6,422 nt of DNA from Bacteroidota bacterium (GCA_016715625.1 JADJZU010000042.1:1-6422), one strand, 5' to 3'. Shown: positions 1 to 5,966, numbered from the stretch's first letter. A program made the numbers and translations. Notes: generated by a model not told the origin, from the letters alone.

Positions 1-1
1 G

Positions 2-661
2 ATACCTGTGGCCGAAGTGAGCCTGAAGGATTGCAGCGGATGTAGGCTATGTGTTGCCGACTGTCCCTATGAGGCAGTAGTCATGCAGAAACGCACAGAC
101 GGCATGAACTTTTCGGAAGAGGCGGTAGTAATACCTAACCGCTGTGTGAGTTGTGGAATATGTGTAGGTGCTTGCCCCTCTTCCAGTCCGTTTAGAGGGG
201 AGGTGCAATACATCAGCAACATCAAGATGCCCTCGTTGCAGATGTCAGGTTTGCGCACCGCACTGATGAATTGCATTGCCATGCTTGAAGGGGATGTGCG
301 CGTCTTGGTTGTCGGATGTGATAATGCAGCTAACGTCGAAGCTTTGCGTAGTCAAAGTGTTGCTGTTTTCAGTCTGCCTTGTATCGCAATGTTGCCCCCC
401 TCATTTATAGAGTATGCGCTGCGTGAAGGCCGTGTCGATGGTGTATTTATCACAGGGTGTAGGGATGGCGACTGTCTGCATCGACTGGGTGTGGCATGGA
501 CAGATGAGCGATTGACGGCTGTAAGAGAACCTCGTCTGCGTAGCCGCGTAGAGCGGGTGCGTATCAAGGAATATTGGGCTGCCTCTTCCGACTTGGATCA
601 GTTGGTGAAGGAGTTAAAGATATTCCAATTGGCGCTGTCAGTATTGCCGCAGACACGTTAG
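2..661 (+). CDS. Iron-sulfur electron-transfer protein: 2x[4Fe-4S] ferredoxin + MvhD-like domain (5' partial)
   Basis: The protein probably shuttles electrons between redox partners in the cytoplasm or at a membrane complex. Numbered from the GTG at 8, the first ferredoxin motif is C9-x2-C12-x2-C15-x3-C19-P and the second is C46-x2-C49-x2-C52-x3-C56-P. Residues ~95-190 match the MvhD/FrhD 'hydrogenase iron-sulfur subunit' family: a VxGCD strand, an LPCIAMLPPSFIEYALR segment, then TGCRDGDCLHRLG with its paired cysteines. In methanogens MvhD passes electrons from hydrogenase to heterodisulfide reductase. In bacteria such domains are also fused to other redox modules, so the family name does not prove a hydrogenase. 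The frame is open to the left edge, and the GTG at 8 has no visible ribosome site, so I treat the start as outside the window. An upstream membrane cytochrome b or other redox domain is possible but unseen. It converges on the activator gene with a 43-bp gap. Confidence 0.85.
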   Translation: MPVAEVSLKDCSGCRLCVADCPYEAVVMQKRTDGMNFSEEAVVIPNRCVSCGICVGACPSSSPFRGEVQYISNIKMPSLQMSGLRTALMNCIAMLEGDVRVLVVGCDNAANVEALRSQSVAVFSLPCIAMLPPSFIEYALREGRVDGVFITGCRDGDCLHRLGVAWTDERLTAVREPRLRSRVERVRIKEYWAASSDLDQLVKELKIFQLALSVLPQTR

Positions 662-704
662 TTCTGTGTTGGTTGGTGATTAAGTTCAATCGGTTAACAA
701 GTTG

Positions 705-2084
705 TTAGCTAATGTTATGTTGCTTCAACCTCTTCCATAGTGTGGTGCGCGACATGCCGAGCCTCTCGGCAGCAACAGTTTTATTGCCTCCGCTCTCCTT
801 TAAGGCATTTTCGAGTAGCTCCTTTTCTTGGGGTGTGGCTAGTGTTGGTGCGCGGTAGTAGCGTTGCACCAATGTAGCTGTATTGACCGGGGATGCATTG
901 AGGTACATCGGAACAGGCTGCGATTTTCTTTCCTGCAATTCTGGCGGCAAGTGGCGCGGCTGAATCATCGTGCCATCCATGTGTACCATTGCATACTCCA
1001 ATGTATTCACAAGTTCTCTCACATTGCCAGGCCAGTGGTAGGTCTCAAGCAATTTGAGAGTTTCGTTGGAGATTTGGATGTCTCGGCCGGGCTGGCGAGC
1101 GAGCATGTTGGTAAGCATCGTACTGGCCAGTAAGGGGATGTCATTCAGATGGTTGCGCAGTGCAGGAACGGTTAGTGGCAGTACGCGCAATCGGTAATAC
1201 AGGTCTGCACGAAACTCACCGCTACTGACCATAGCAGGCAAGTCCCGGTGAGTCGCCGCAATAATCCTGACATCCACCTTGCGTGTTTGATTTTCGCCGA
1301 GTCGTTCAATCTCATGCTCCTGTAGAACACGCAGCAATTTAACTTGAATGTTCAGCGGGATCTCCCCGATTTCGTCTAGAAGTAATGTACCGCCATTGGC
1401 TGCTTCGAAACGACCCTCACGTGCTGTTGTTGCACCTGTGAACGCGCCGCGTGCATGGCCGAATAATTCACCCTCAAGCAAGTTCTCGGGGAAGGCTGCG
1501 CAATGCACTCGAATATAAGGCCCTTTGCTGCGGCTCGAGTTGTCATGCAGGGCGCGTGCAACAAGTTCTTTACCGGTACCACTTTCGCCTGTAATAAGCA
1601 CGCTGGCCTCGCTGGCTGCAGCCCGTAATATTTTGCGAAATAAATCCTGCATGACTTCGCTATGTCCGATCAAGCCGCCGAGGCGCAAGCGGTCGCTCGC
1701 AGCCTCTTCCAATTTCATTTCATGGGTACGATCTCTTAATACGACAGCACAATAGCCCAAGCCTTCTTCGGAGGGCAGAACGGTGGCCCACATGCGCAAC
1801 GTTATTAGAGTGCCATCCGCATGGGGTACGACCAGGTCCTGAATCTTTTTTTCCTCCACCGCCTTCTTCATGAGTGTGCAATGCCCTCTTTGATTGCAAC
1901 TTCGAGCACAGGCTGTCCCTTCAAAAAGACTGGGGCAAAGTTTATTCAGAATCGTGCTGTGGTCTTTTCCCAACATGCGGCTGGCGGCCTCATTGACTGT
2001 TACAACCTGCCGCTGTTGGTTGAGAAACAGGACACCCTCTTCCAAGTTATCCAGAAACTGTTTTAAACCTGACAAGCTAATCAT
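705..2084 (-). CDS. Sigma-54-dependent transcriptional activator (PAS-AAA+-Fis HTH)
   Basis: This is an enhancer-binding protein that remodels sigma-54 RNA polymerase using ATP. Residues ~5-125 form a PAS-type sensor domain. Residues ~136-365 are the AAA+ domain, with Walker A GESGTGKE (166-173), the sigma-54 contact loop GAFTGA (213-218) and Walker B GGTLLLDEIGE (231-241). Residues ~415-459 are a Fis-type helix-turn-helix (GGNKTVAAERLGMSRTTLWKRL). There is no response-regulator receiver domain, so the signal should be sensed by the PAS domain directly. That domain has a cysteine set C50-x8-C59-x3-C63-x5-C69, which could hold a metal or iron-sulfur cluster or act as a thiol switch; this is inference. 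The ATG at 2084 is the natural start, with an AGAGG-like ribosome site rather far upstream (about 11 nt). The gene is divergent from the repeat-protein gene, which has a sigma-54 promoter and is its obvious target. All AAA+ motifs are intact. Confidence 0.95.
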   Translation of the reverse strand: MISLSGLKQFLDNLEEGVLFLNQQRQVVTVNEAASRMLGKDHSTILNKLCPSLFEGTACARSCNQRGHCTLMKKAVEEKKIQDLVVPHADGTLITLRMWATVLPSEEGLGYCAVVLRDRTHEMKLEEAASDRLRLGGLIGHSEVMQDLFRKILRAAASEASVLITGESGTGKELVARALHDNSSRSKGPYIRVHCAAFPENLLEGELFGHARGAFTGATTAREGRFEAANGGTLLLDEIGEIPLNIQVKLLRVLQEHEIERLGENQTRKVDVRIIAATHRDLPAMVSSGEFRADLYYRLRVLPLTVPALRNHLNDIPLLASTMLTNMLARQPGRDIQISNETLKLLETYHWPGNVRELVNTLEYAMVHMDGTMIQPRHLPPELQERKSQPVPMYLNASPVNTATLVQRYYRAPTLATPQEKELLENALKESGGNKTVAAERLGMSRTTLWKRLKQHNIS

Positions 2085-2155
2085 AGATGTTCAATCCTCT
2101 TCAAATGTTAAGAGATGTTCAATTGTAACGTTTATAGTGAACAATATTAACATTT
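2085..2155. promoter_or_regulatory. Candidate enhancer (UAS) repeats for the divergent sigma-54 activator
   Basis: An 11-bp direct repeat AGATGTTCAAT occurs at 2085-2095 and 2113-2123. The second copy's TGTTCA (2116-2121) faces an inverted TGAACA (2138-2143). A perfect 9-bp inverted repeat, AAATGTTAA (2103-2111) with TTAACATTT (2147-2155), encloses them. The cluster is centred about 100 bp upstream of the predicted sigma-54 start, the normal distance for an activator binding site. The first copy abuts the activator's own ATG, and a TATAAA on the minus strand (2131-2136) lies between the inverted arms, so autoregulation is plausible. Binding by the neighbouring protein is inferred. Confidence 0.55.
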
Positions 2156-2206
2156 CTATGAGTACATGAAGATTGCTAATCACATGTATTTATTGAGATA
2201 TAAAAG

Positions 2207-2222
2207 TGGCATGGTTAGTGCT
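2207..2222 (+). promoter_or_regulatory. Sigma-54 (-24/-12) promoter
   Basis: TGGCATGGTTAGTGCT fits the consensus TGGCACGNNNNTTGCW with two mismatches. The invariant GG (2208-2209) and GC (2220-2221) are at the exact 12-bp periodicity. The predicted start of transcription is about 2233, giving a leader of roughly 50 nt before the ATG at 2283. The promoter drives the repeat-protein gene, and the activator required by sigma-54 is encoded next door. Confidence 0.82.
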
Positions 2223-2235
2223 AGGTATATGTCGT

Positions 2236-2252
2236 AGACAAATATTTTGTCT
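2236..2252 (+). promoter_or_regulatory. 5' leader hairpin or operator palindrome
   Basis: AGACAAA-TAT-TTTGTCT is a perfect 7-bp inverted repeat with a 3-nt centre. It starts about 3 nt after the predicted transcription start, so the mRNA would begin with a stem-loop. Such 5' stems can protect mRNAs from RNase E; alternatively it is a protein-binding operator. Neither role is shown by the sequence alone. Confidence 0.45.
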
Positions 2253-2282
2253 CCAATCCATCAATAACTAAGGAGTATGACC

Positions 2283-2789
2283 ATGAAATTCAAAACATCT
2301 ATTTTTTCCTTGGCTGCAGTTGCTTTGCTTCCGAACTTTTCTTTCGCCAGCACGGATGCAATCACCGCAAGCTTTGAGCGTGATCTTCAACATACTGTTG
2401 CGGTCCAAGTTGTTGCAGTGGCGAAAGTTGAAGCGGATCCGCTGAATTTTATCAACATCACCCTTAACACCGAGGTGGATGCTGTTGTGGCAAGTTTTGA
2501 GCGTGACCAATATCGCGCACCAACTACGGTGTCATTATTAGCCACTAATGCAATAACAGATCCGTTGGTGGATGCAATAAATATCGCCTTTTACGGCCAA
2601 TCTAATCAGGCGTTAGCCGATTTTGTGCGTGATTTTGAGCCAACTCAAAAAGTTGCCTACTCAGTCGCAGTGAATGAGGAAGTTGATCCTCTGATGGAAA
2701 AATTCAGTGCTGTTCTGTGGAATGGGTTGAACGCGCCTAAAGTGCTTGTAGCCGTTTCAGGTAGTAGCAGTCAAACATCGAGTAACTAA
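2283..2789 (+). CDS. Secreted protein with three tandem 41-42-residue repeats, sigma-54 controlled
   Basis: I do not recognise this family. I chose the ATG at 2283 (168 aa) over the in-frame ATG at 2277, because AAGGAG (2270-2275) is 7 nt from the former and only 1 nt from the latter. A lysine-containing N-terminus, a hydrophobic core and FSFA|ST give a typical Sec signal peptide of about 22 residues, so the protein should be exported to the periplasm or beyond. The mature part has three repeats. Each contains a SFERD-like motif (SFERD 30-34, SFERD 71-75, DFVRD 113-117) and a DPL motif 22 residues on (52-54, 93-95, 135-137). The period is 41 then 42 residues, and valine/alanine-rich stretches lie between the motifs. 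There are no cysteines and no haem motif. It stands alone between a sigma-54 promoter and a terminator. A structural, adhesive or binding role is possible but unsupported. Confidence 0.85.
   Translation: MKFKTSIFSLAAVALLPNFSFASTDAITASFERDLQHTVAVQVVAVAKVEADPLNFINITLNTEVDAVVASFERDQYRAPTTVSLLATNAITDPLVDAINIAFYGQSNQALADFVRDFEPTQKVAYSVAVNEEVDPLMEKFSAVLWNGLNAPKVLVAVSGSSSQTSSN
2355..2726 (+). repeat. Three tandem protein-level repeats (~123-126 bp units)
   Basis: The units are 2355-2477, 2478-2603 and 2604-2726. Aligned anchors are DAITASFERD, DAVVASFERD and NQALADFVRD, followed in each by EADPL, ITDPL and EVDPL. The first two copies are most alike. The third has diverged (phenylalanine to valine, glutamate lost). 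The DNA copies have drifted more than the protein, which points to an old duplication kept by selection and not a recent slippage array. Confidence 0.7.
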
Positions 2790-2831
2790 GGAAACAATCA
2801 GTTAGTCAGTAGGCGAAATCAAAGGCATATT

Positions 2832-2868
2832 AAACAATAGTCGGCGTGAAATGCGTCGGCTATTGTTT
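2832..2868. terminator. Bidirectional rho-independent terminator
   Basis: A 15-bp stem pairs AAACAATAGTCGGCG (2832-2846) with CGTCGGCTATTGTTT (2854-2868) around a 7-nt loop, using two G-U wobbles. The outer TTT/AAA ends supply a short U-tract on either strand. It lies between the convergent ends of the repeat-protein gene (2789) and the cytochrome gene (2880), so it can serve both. Confidence 0.8.
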
Positions 2869-2879
2869 CTGCTACGGAA

Positions 2880-3308
2880 TTATTTCCCGATATCCCAGGC
2901 GGGTATTGCATGCTCATACATATAATCCACTGCGGCTTTAACCTCGTCTTCTGATAGTTTTGCATTGGATCCACGCGACGGCATAGAGCCTTTCTCACCT
3001 CGGTAGCCATTTAGAGCGCGTTTGTAAAGGGTCTCCTTGCCTTGAGCAAGGCGGGGTTCCCAGTCGCGTGCACTGCCCATTTTGGGGGCGCTCCTTAGGC
3101 CGGATTGATGGCAAATACTGCAAGTGCTTTTATACACATTCTCGCCAAGAGACGACGTTGAGGGGATGGGGGAGGCCGCAGCAGATGCATTTTGGGAGAT
3201 AGGTGTATCGGTGGTCAAAGTGCTGGATGACACCGTTCTACTATCTTTGCCGTCACACCCGGCCAAGAGCGCAAACGAGGTGATATACAACAGGGCGAAT
3301 ATCTTCAT
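2880..3308 (-). CDS. Cytochrome c5-like lipoprotein (class I c-type, mono-haem)
   Basis: This is a membrane-anchored electron carrier on the periplasmic side. Starting from the ATG at 3308 (142 aa), a short signal sequence ends in the lipobox LLAGC with the lipidated cysteine at residue 18. A Ser/Thr/Pro/Ala-rich tether (about 19-54) leads to the haem domain. The haem motif is C63-S-I-C66-H67, followed by APKMG, a W-x2-R segment, and a GSMPSRG loop whose M109 is the likely sixth ligand. The C-terminal LSEDEVKAAVDYMYE helix is typical of the cytochrome c5 family. An upstream in-frame ATG at 3323 would add five residues (MESEI) ahead of the signal, and I consider it less likely. It converges on the repeat-protein gene and is divergent from the DUF1566 lipoprotein gene. 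Redox partners are not indicated; c5 proteins commonly feed terminal oxidases or denitrification enzymes. Confidence 0.9.
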   Translation of the reverse strand: MKIFALLYITSFALLAGCDGKDSRTVSSSTLTTDTPISQNASAAASPIPSTSSLGENVYKSTCSICHQSGLRSAPKMGSARDWEPRLAQGKETLYKRALNGYRGEKGSMPSRGSNAKLSEDEVKAAVDYMYEHAIPAWDIGK

Positions 3309-3422
3309 AATCTCGGATTCCATCGGTTATTTGCTACCACTAATCGGTCAACATGCTACCCGTTCTACTCCGAAAATCAATGAACAGATTATGGGGAAGT
3401 GAATGCAATTGAAAGAACCGGT

Positions 3423-3435
3423 ACTTTTCAAAAGT
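3423..3435. promoter_or_regulatory. Palindrome ACTTTT-C-AAAAGT upstream of a sigma-70 promoter
   Basis: This is a perfect 6-bp inverted repeat with a 1-bp centre, ending 10 bp before the -35 box at 3446. The position suits an activator site. The AT-rich sequence makes chance occurrence quite possible, so confidence is low. Confidence 0.25.
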
Positions 3436-3445
3436 TTCTTTGTGC

Positions 3446-3474
3446 TTGAACATCGCGCACCGTTCAATGATAAT
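3446..3474 (+). promoter_or_regulatory. Sigma-70 promoter for the DUF1566 lipoprotein gene
   Basis: TTGAAC (3446-3451), a 17-bp spacer and GATAAT (3469-3474) are close to the ideal TTGACA-N17-TATAAT. Predicted initiation near 3481 leaves a leader of about 43 nt to the ATG at 3524. Confidence 0.7.
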
Positions 3475-3523
3475 CGACCATGCTCTTTGGAGTATCTCCA
3501 GTCATCCAATCTAGGTTTATAAA

Positions 3524-4213
3524 ATGAAAAAATCAATTAAGAACAGCAGGACGCATTCCGCTTTCGACCAGTCTTGCAAAAACATGGCGCTGCTATTGCT
3601 GTGCTCGCTTGGCATGGTCGGCTGTGGTGAGGCTTTGAGCCCCAAACCGTTTATTTTCGATATGACGCGCATCAATCAGGATGGCAGTGTGAATGATGGC
3701 AGTGACCCCACCAAAAAACCTTGGGCTTGTGTGCTGGACAATCAAACAGGTTTGATTTGGGAAGTCAAAACAACCGAAGCAGGTTTGCAGAACATAAACA
3801 ATACCTACAGTTGGTATGACTCGGATCAGGTCACGAACGGCGGTTGGGCAGGCACACCCAAGGGGGGCGTATGTGTCGGGAGTGCGTGTGATACCGAGTC
3901 ATATATCAAAGAGTTCAATAGCAAGAAATTCTGCGGCTATAACGACTGGTATCTGCCCAGCCGTTTTGAATTGAATACCATCGTGGATAGCAGCGTCTCC
4001 TTTCCCGGCCCTACACTTGCGTCAGCATATTTTCCCGAGTCCAAAGCAGGAAACTACTGGACAGATACAACATTCAAGACGCGCCGTGCCAGTGCTTGGG
4101 TTTGGCGTTTTGATCACGGCAGTGATTACGTCGAAGAGAAGAGTGCTGCATTGAGTGTCAGGCTGGCGCACGCAACCTCGCTGAAACCGGCTGCCAATAA
4201 AGCCGCAAAGTAA
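3524..4213 (+). CDS. DUF1566 / Lcl C-terminal domain lipoprotein
   Basis: This is an exported protein with one Lcl-type (DUF1566) domain, known from the C-terminal domain of Legionella collagen-like adhesin and from many proteobacterial surface proteins. The biochemical role of the stand-alone form is not established. Residues 1-20 are basic and polar, 21-33 are hydrophobic, and C34 follows M-V-G, an acceptable but non-ideal lipobox. Translation could instead start at M21 (3584), which gives a more conventional signal. The domain runs from about 66 to 220: C69-VLDNQTGLIWEVKT, NNTYSWY (92-98), C117-x4-C122-DT, FCGYNDWYLPSRFEL (136-150), then YWTDT and a final SVRLAHA strand. C69, C117, C122 and C137 could form two disulfides. 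It has its own sigma-70 promoter and converges on ctaA with a 57-bp gap. No partner gene is visible. Confidence 0.87.
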   Translation: MKKSIKNSRTHSAFDQSCKNMALLLLCSLGMVGCGEALSPKPFIFDMTRINQDGSVNDGSDPTKKPWACVLDNQTGLIWEVKTTEAGLQNINNTYSWYDSDQVTNGGWAGTPKGGVCVGSACDTESYIKEFNSKKFCGYNDWYLPSRFELNTIVDSSVSFPGPTLASAYFPESKAGNYWTDTTFKTRRASAWVWRFDHGSDYVEEKSAALSVRLAHATSLKPAANKAAK

Positions 4214-4270
4214 TCACGGCTCATCGTCGTCACTATTTGAAGCCGAAGATGAGGCAGCAAGTAGTTGTGA

Positions 4271-4741
4271 CTAATGCTTGAGTTTCTGATTCAGAATAAT
4301 CAGTAGCAGTAATAAAAGCGCTGCGATGCCGTTGTGCATGACAGCCAGCAACAAGGGGAGTTGCAGGAAGATGGTGGCGATCCCCACCAACAACTGTAGC
4401 CCCATCAAAATCAGTAGCCAACGCGCTGTTCTGTGCAAACTGGCAGTGCGCATGGCGACAATCGCAACCCAACTAACGATTGCAAAAACGATGAAGGCAA
4501 ATGTGCGGTGCGTCCAGTGAATCGCTGTGAGTGCATCAAAAGGCAAATAATCACCGTTGGCTGTCATGCCCAAATCGCGCCAGATCGTAAAGCCGTTGGC
4601 AAAATCCATCGGGGGTAAAAACACCCCGCCGCACAACGGGAAATCCGTGCATGCCAGTGCCGCGTAGTTGGTGCTGACCCAACCGCCAAGCCCGATTTGA
4701 ATCGCCAAGAGCACGGTCGCCAACACAGTTGGTGCGCGCAA
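4271..4741 (-). CDS. ctaA: CtaA C-terminal half, same frame after the TAA
   Basis: It resumes 12 codons after the TAA in the identical frame. The first start-like codon is TTG at 4741, with no Shine-Dalgarno sequence before it, so independent translation is doubtful. Key segments are QIGLGGWVSTNYAALACTDF, PLCGG, LTAIHWTHRTFAF and LLAVMHNGIAALLLL. These are the second-half COX15 signatures, and conservation right through to the stop indicates that the interruption is recent or artefactual. Confidence 0.7.
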   Translation of the reverse strand: MRAPTVLATVLLAIQIGLGGWVSTNYAALACTDFPLCGGVFLPPMDFANGFTIWRDLGMTANGDYLPFDALTAIHWTHRTFAFIVFAIVSWVAIVAMRTASLHRTARWLLILMGLQLLVGIATIFLQLPLLLAVMHNGIAALLLLLLIILNQKLKH

Positions 4742-4777
4742 AGAAGGGGCTGATGCCGGAATGTTTGGCTGAATACT

Positions 4778-5335
4778 TTAATGCGAACCATACCAAGCCA
4801 ATAATGCGAGCAAAGCCATTCCCAATAGCAAATGAATCGTCACGATGATAGGTTGCAGTTTCATGGTGACTGTCCACGCGCCAAACGCGCCCTGCAAGCA
4901 CACGAATAGGAATAAAAATGTCGGGAATGTGGGCGAGAATTTTGATTCTGCACGTTTGGATTGCAACCATCTGCGCCATGAGATCAGCATCATCGCAACG
5001 ATGAGAACGCCGATGCCCATCGCGAAATAACGATGAATCATTTCAATCCATGCTTTGACGACCGTAACGGGGCCGGTAGGCATTGCGATTTCAGCGGCAC
5101 TGATATCTGCATGCGCCTTTATCGGGTCTGCGTGCCCATAACAGCCGGGCCAATCAGGGCATCCGAGGCCGGAATCGGTCAGCCGAGTAAATGCACCGAA
5201 CATGATCAAGTCAAAGGTAAGGAAGAGGGTGATCCAGATTAATTTTCTGTATTTGTCAGAATCGTTGGATACCCAGACCATGGAAAGCGGCAGCAGGGCA
5301 ACGATCAATCCGGTGAGTGCAAGCTGAATGAGCAT
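4778..5335 (-). CDS. ctaA: CtaA N-terminal half (185 aa), ends at the premature TAA
   Basis: This is the part translated without readthrough. It has four hydrophobic segments at about 3-22, 32-50, 100-120 and 138-181, the last long enough for two closely spaced helices. The signature FGAFTRLTDSGLGCPDWPGC follows the second segment. WIEMIHRYFAMG and IVTIHLLLGM carry the two candidate haem-ligand histidines. On its own it would lack the C-half ligands and is not expected to make haem A. Confidence 0.75.
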   Translation of the reverse strand: MLIQLALTGLIVALLPLSMVWVSNDSDKYRKLIWITLFLTFDLIMFGAFTRLTDSGLGCPDWPGCYGHADPIKAHADISAAEIAMPTGPVTVVKAWIEMIHRYFAMGIGVLIVAMMLISWRRWLQSKRAESKFSPTFPTFLFLFVCLQGAFGAWTVTMKLQPIIVTIHLLLGMALLALLAWYGSH

Positions 5336-5546
5336 ATTTAAGTATTCCGAATGTTAGAGCAAGGTTTGGTTAGTCGATTGGCGCCCAACAGGCAGGGTGC
5401 ACTTCAAATTTACGACGCGGCTTTAGGTGCGCCGAATTGTAGTGCATCCCCTCTCTCGGGACAAACGCTGGCAAGGAAACTGTAGTGGGTGTTGTAACTC
5501 ACTTGCCGGGGATGAGTTATTCTTACTTGGGTGTAATATTCCAACT

Positions 5547-5867
5547 ATGAATACGTCAATAGTCAAACGCGTGATGTACAGCATCCTGCTATTTTCCCCA
5601 TTGTTCCCTCCCCCAACGATGGGGGGGGAAGTGCGTCTTCAAGATTTGGAGCCCAGCACAAAATACTACCTCGACGATTTTGATCCAAATCGGAAGCCTG
5701 GAGAGTTGCGTAACATTGAAGAGGTGTTCAAAAATTACCAGTACGTGGAAATTATGCTTAGCGCTGATGGCAAAGTGATTACCGTCAAACAATACGTCCA
5801 AGGCAGCAAAAAGCATGAAACAAGTTACCGGATTTTGCCGGAAGGTGTGCTACAAAAAGAGCCATAA
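5547..5867 (+). CDS. Unrecognised small, probably exported protein (106 aa)
   Basis: I do not recognise this family. I chose the ATG at 5547 because the residues after it (basic, then YSILLFSPLF) resemble a signal or anchor segment. Longer extensions upstream lack a hydrophobic leader and look non-coding. A second ATG at 5574 is also possible. The ribosome site is weak for either. After the hydrophobic stretch and a proline-rich turn (FPPPTMGG), the body is charged and soluble: RLQDLEPSTKYYLDDFDP, NRKPGELRNIEEVF, then alternating segments (YVEIMLSADGKVITVKQYV) suggesting a beta-rich fold, ending KEP. There are no cysteines and no metal or haem motif. An uninterrupted run of eight G at 5621-5628 lies just after the leader and could be a slippage site. 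The gene is divergent from ctaA with a 211-bp gap, in which I see no further gene. Confidence 0.65.
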   Translation: MNTSIVKRVMYSILLFSPLFPPPTMGGEVRLQDLEPSTKYYLDDFDPNRKPGELRNIEEVFKNYQYVEIMLSADGKVITVKQYVQGSKKHETSYRILPEGVLQKEP

Positions 5868-5966
5868 GCTTTTATATTCAGGGTGCTTGGAATAGTCGAT
5901 TCCGGACTTTATATCCCGCAAATCTAATTTCACCCTACTCCCCAATTTATTAGTACTCATGGGGGG

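Larger units (their letters stand above)
4271..5335 (-). pseudogene. ctaA: Haem A synthase (COX15/CtaA), interrupted by one in-frame TAA
   Basis: CtaA oxidises the C8 methyl group of haem O to a formyl group, making haem A for aa3-type cytochrome oxidase in the cytoplasmic membrane. The reading frame spans 353 sense codons plus one internal stop at codon 186 (4778-4780). That is full length for the proteobacterial family, with no frameshift. Both pseudo-symmetric four-helix halves are complete. Candidate haem ligands are H101 and H168 in the N-half, and the two C-half histidines at about 276 (HWTH-R) and 334 (AVMHNG). Both extracellular cysteine pairs are present (GC59PDWPGC65 and AC-x5-C in ACTDFPLCGG). 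The TAA falls in the linker between the halves, after WYGSH. A single CAA-to-TAA change would explain it. It may be a recent nonsense mutation, a consensus error, or a split protein. No strong ribosome site precedes the ATG at 5335. ctaB and the SURF1 gene are not in the window. Confidence 0.88.

Noticed and set aside
695..707. TAACAA-G-TTGTTA palindrome at the convergent ends of the first two genes
   Set aside because: The centre is too tight for a stable hairpin, there is no GC core and no U-tract, and it overlaps the activator stop codon. Not supportable as a terminator.
2178..2190. IHF-like site between the enhancer repeats and the -24 box
   Set aside because: The location is right for a sigma-54 promoter, but the best match to WATCAANNNNTTR has about three mismatches.
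4220..4253. CTCATC/GATGAG pairing between the DUF1566 and ctaA genes as a terminator
   Set aside because: Only six base pairs with a 22-nt loop and no T-run on either strand.
4551..4979. Long alternative open frame overlapping both ctaA halves on the same strand
   Set aside because: Its product has no coherent motifs, while the ctaA frame shows full family signatures. It is a shadow frame and does not indicate a frameshift.
5470..5507. GGCAAG...CTTGCC stem and overlapping AACTCA/TGAGTT stem upstream of the small gene, as a possible leader RNA
   Set aside because: Short six-base arms with long loops are expected by chance. No promoter or conserved riboswitch core was visible.
5427..5546. N-terminal extension of the small protein with several cysteines (GNCSGCC)
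   Set aside because: The extension precedes the hydrophobic leader, has no ribosome site and reads like non-coding sequence. Start placed at 5547.
5889..5903. GGAAT-AGTCG-ATTCC hairpin as a terminator of the small gene
   Set aside because: Five-base AT-leaning stem with no following U-run.
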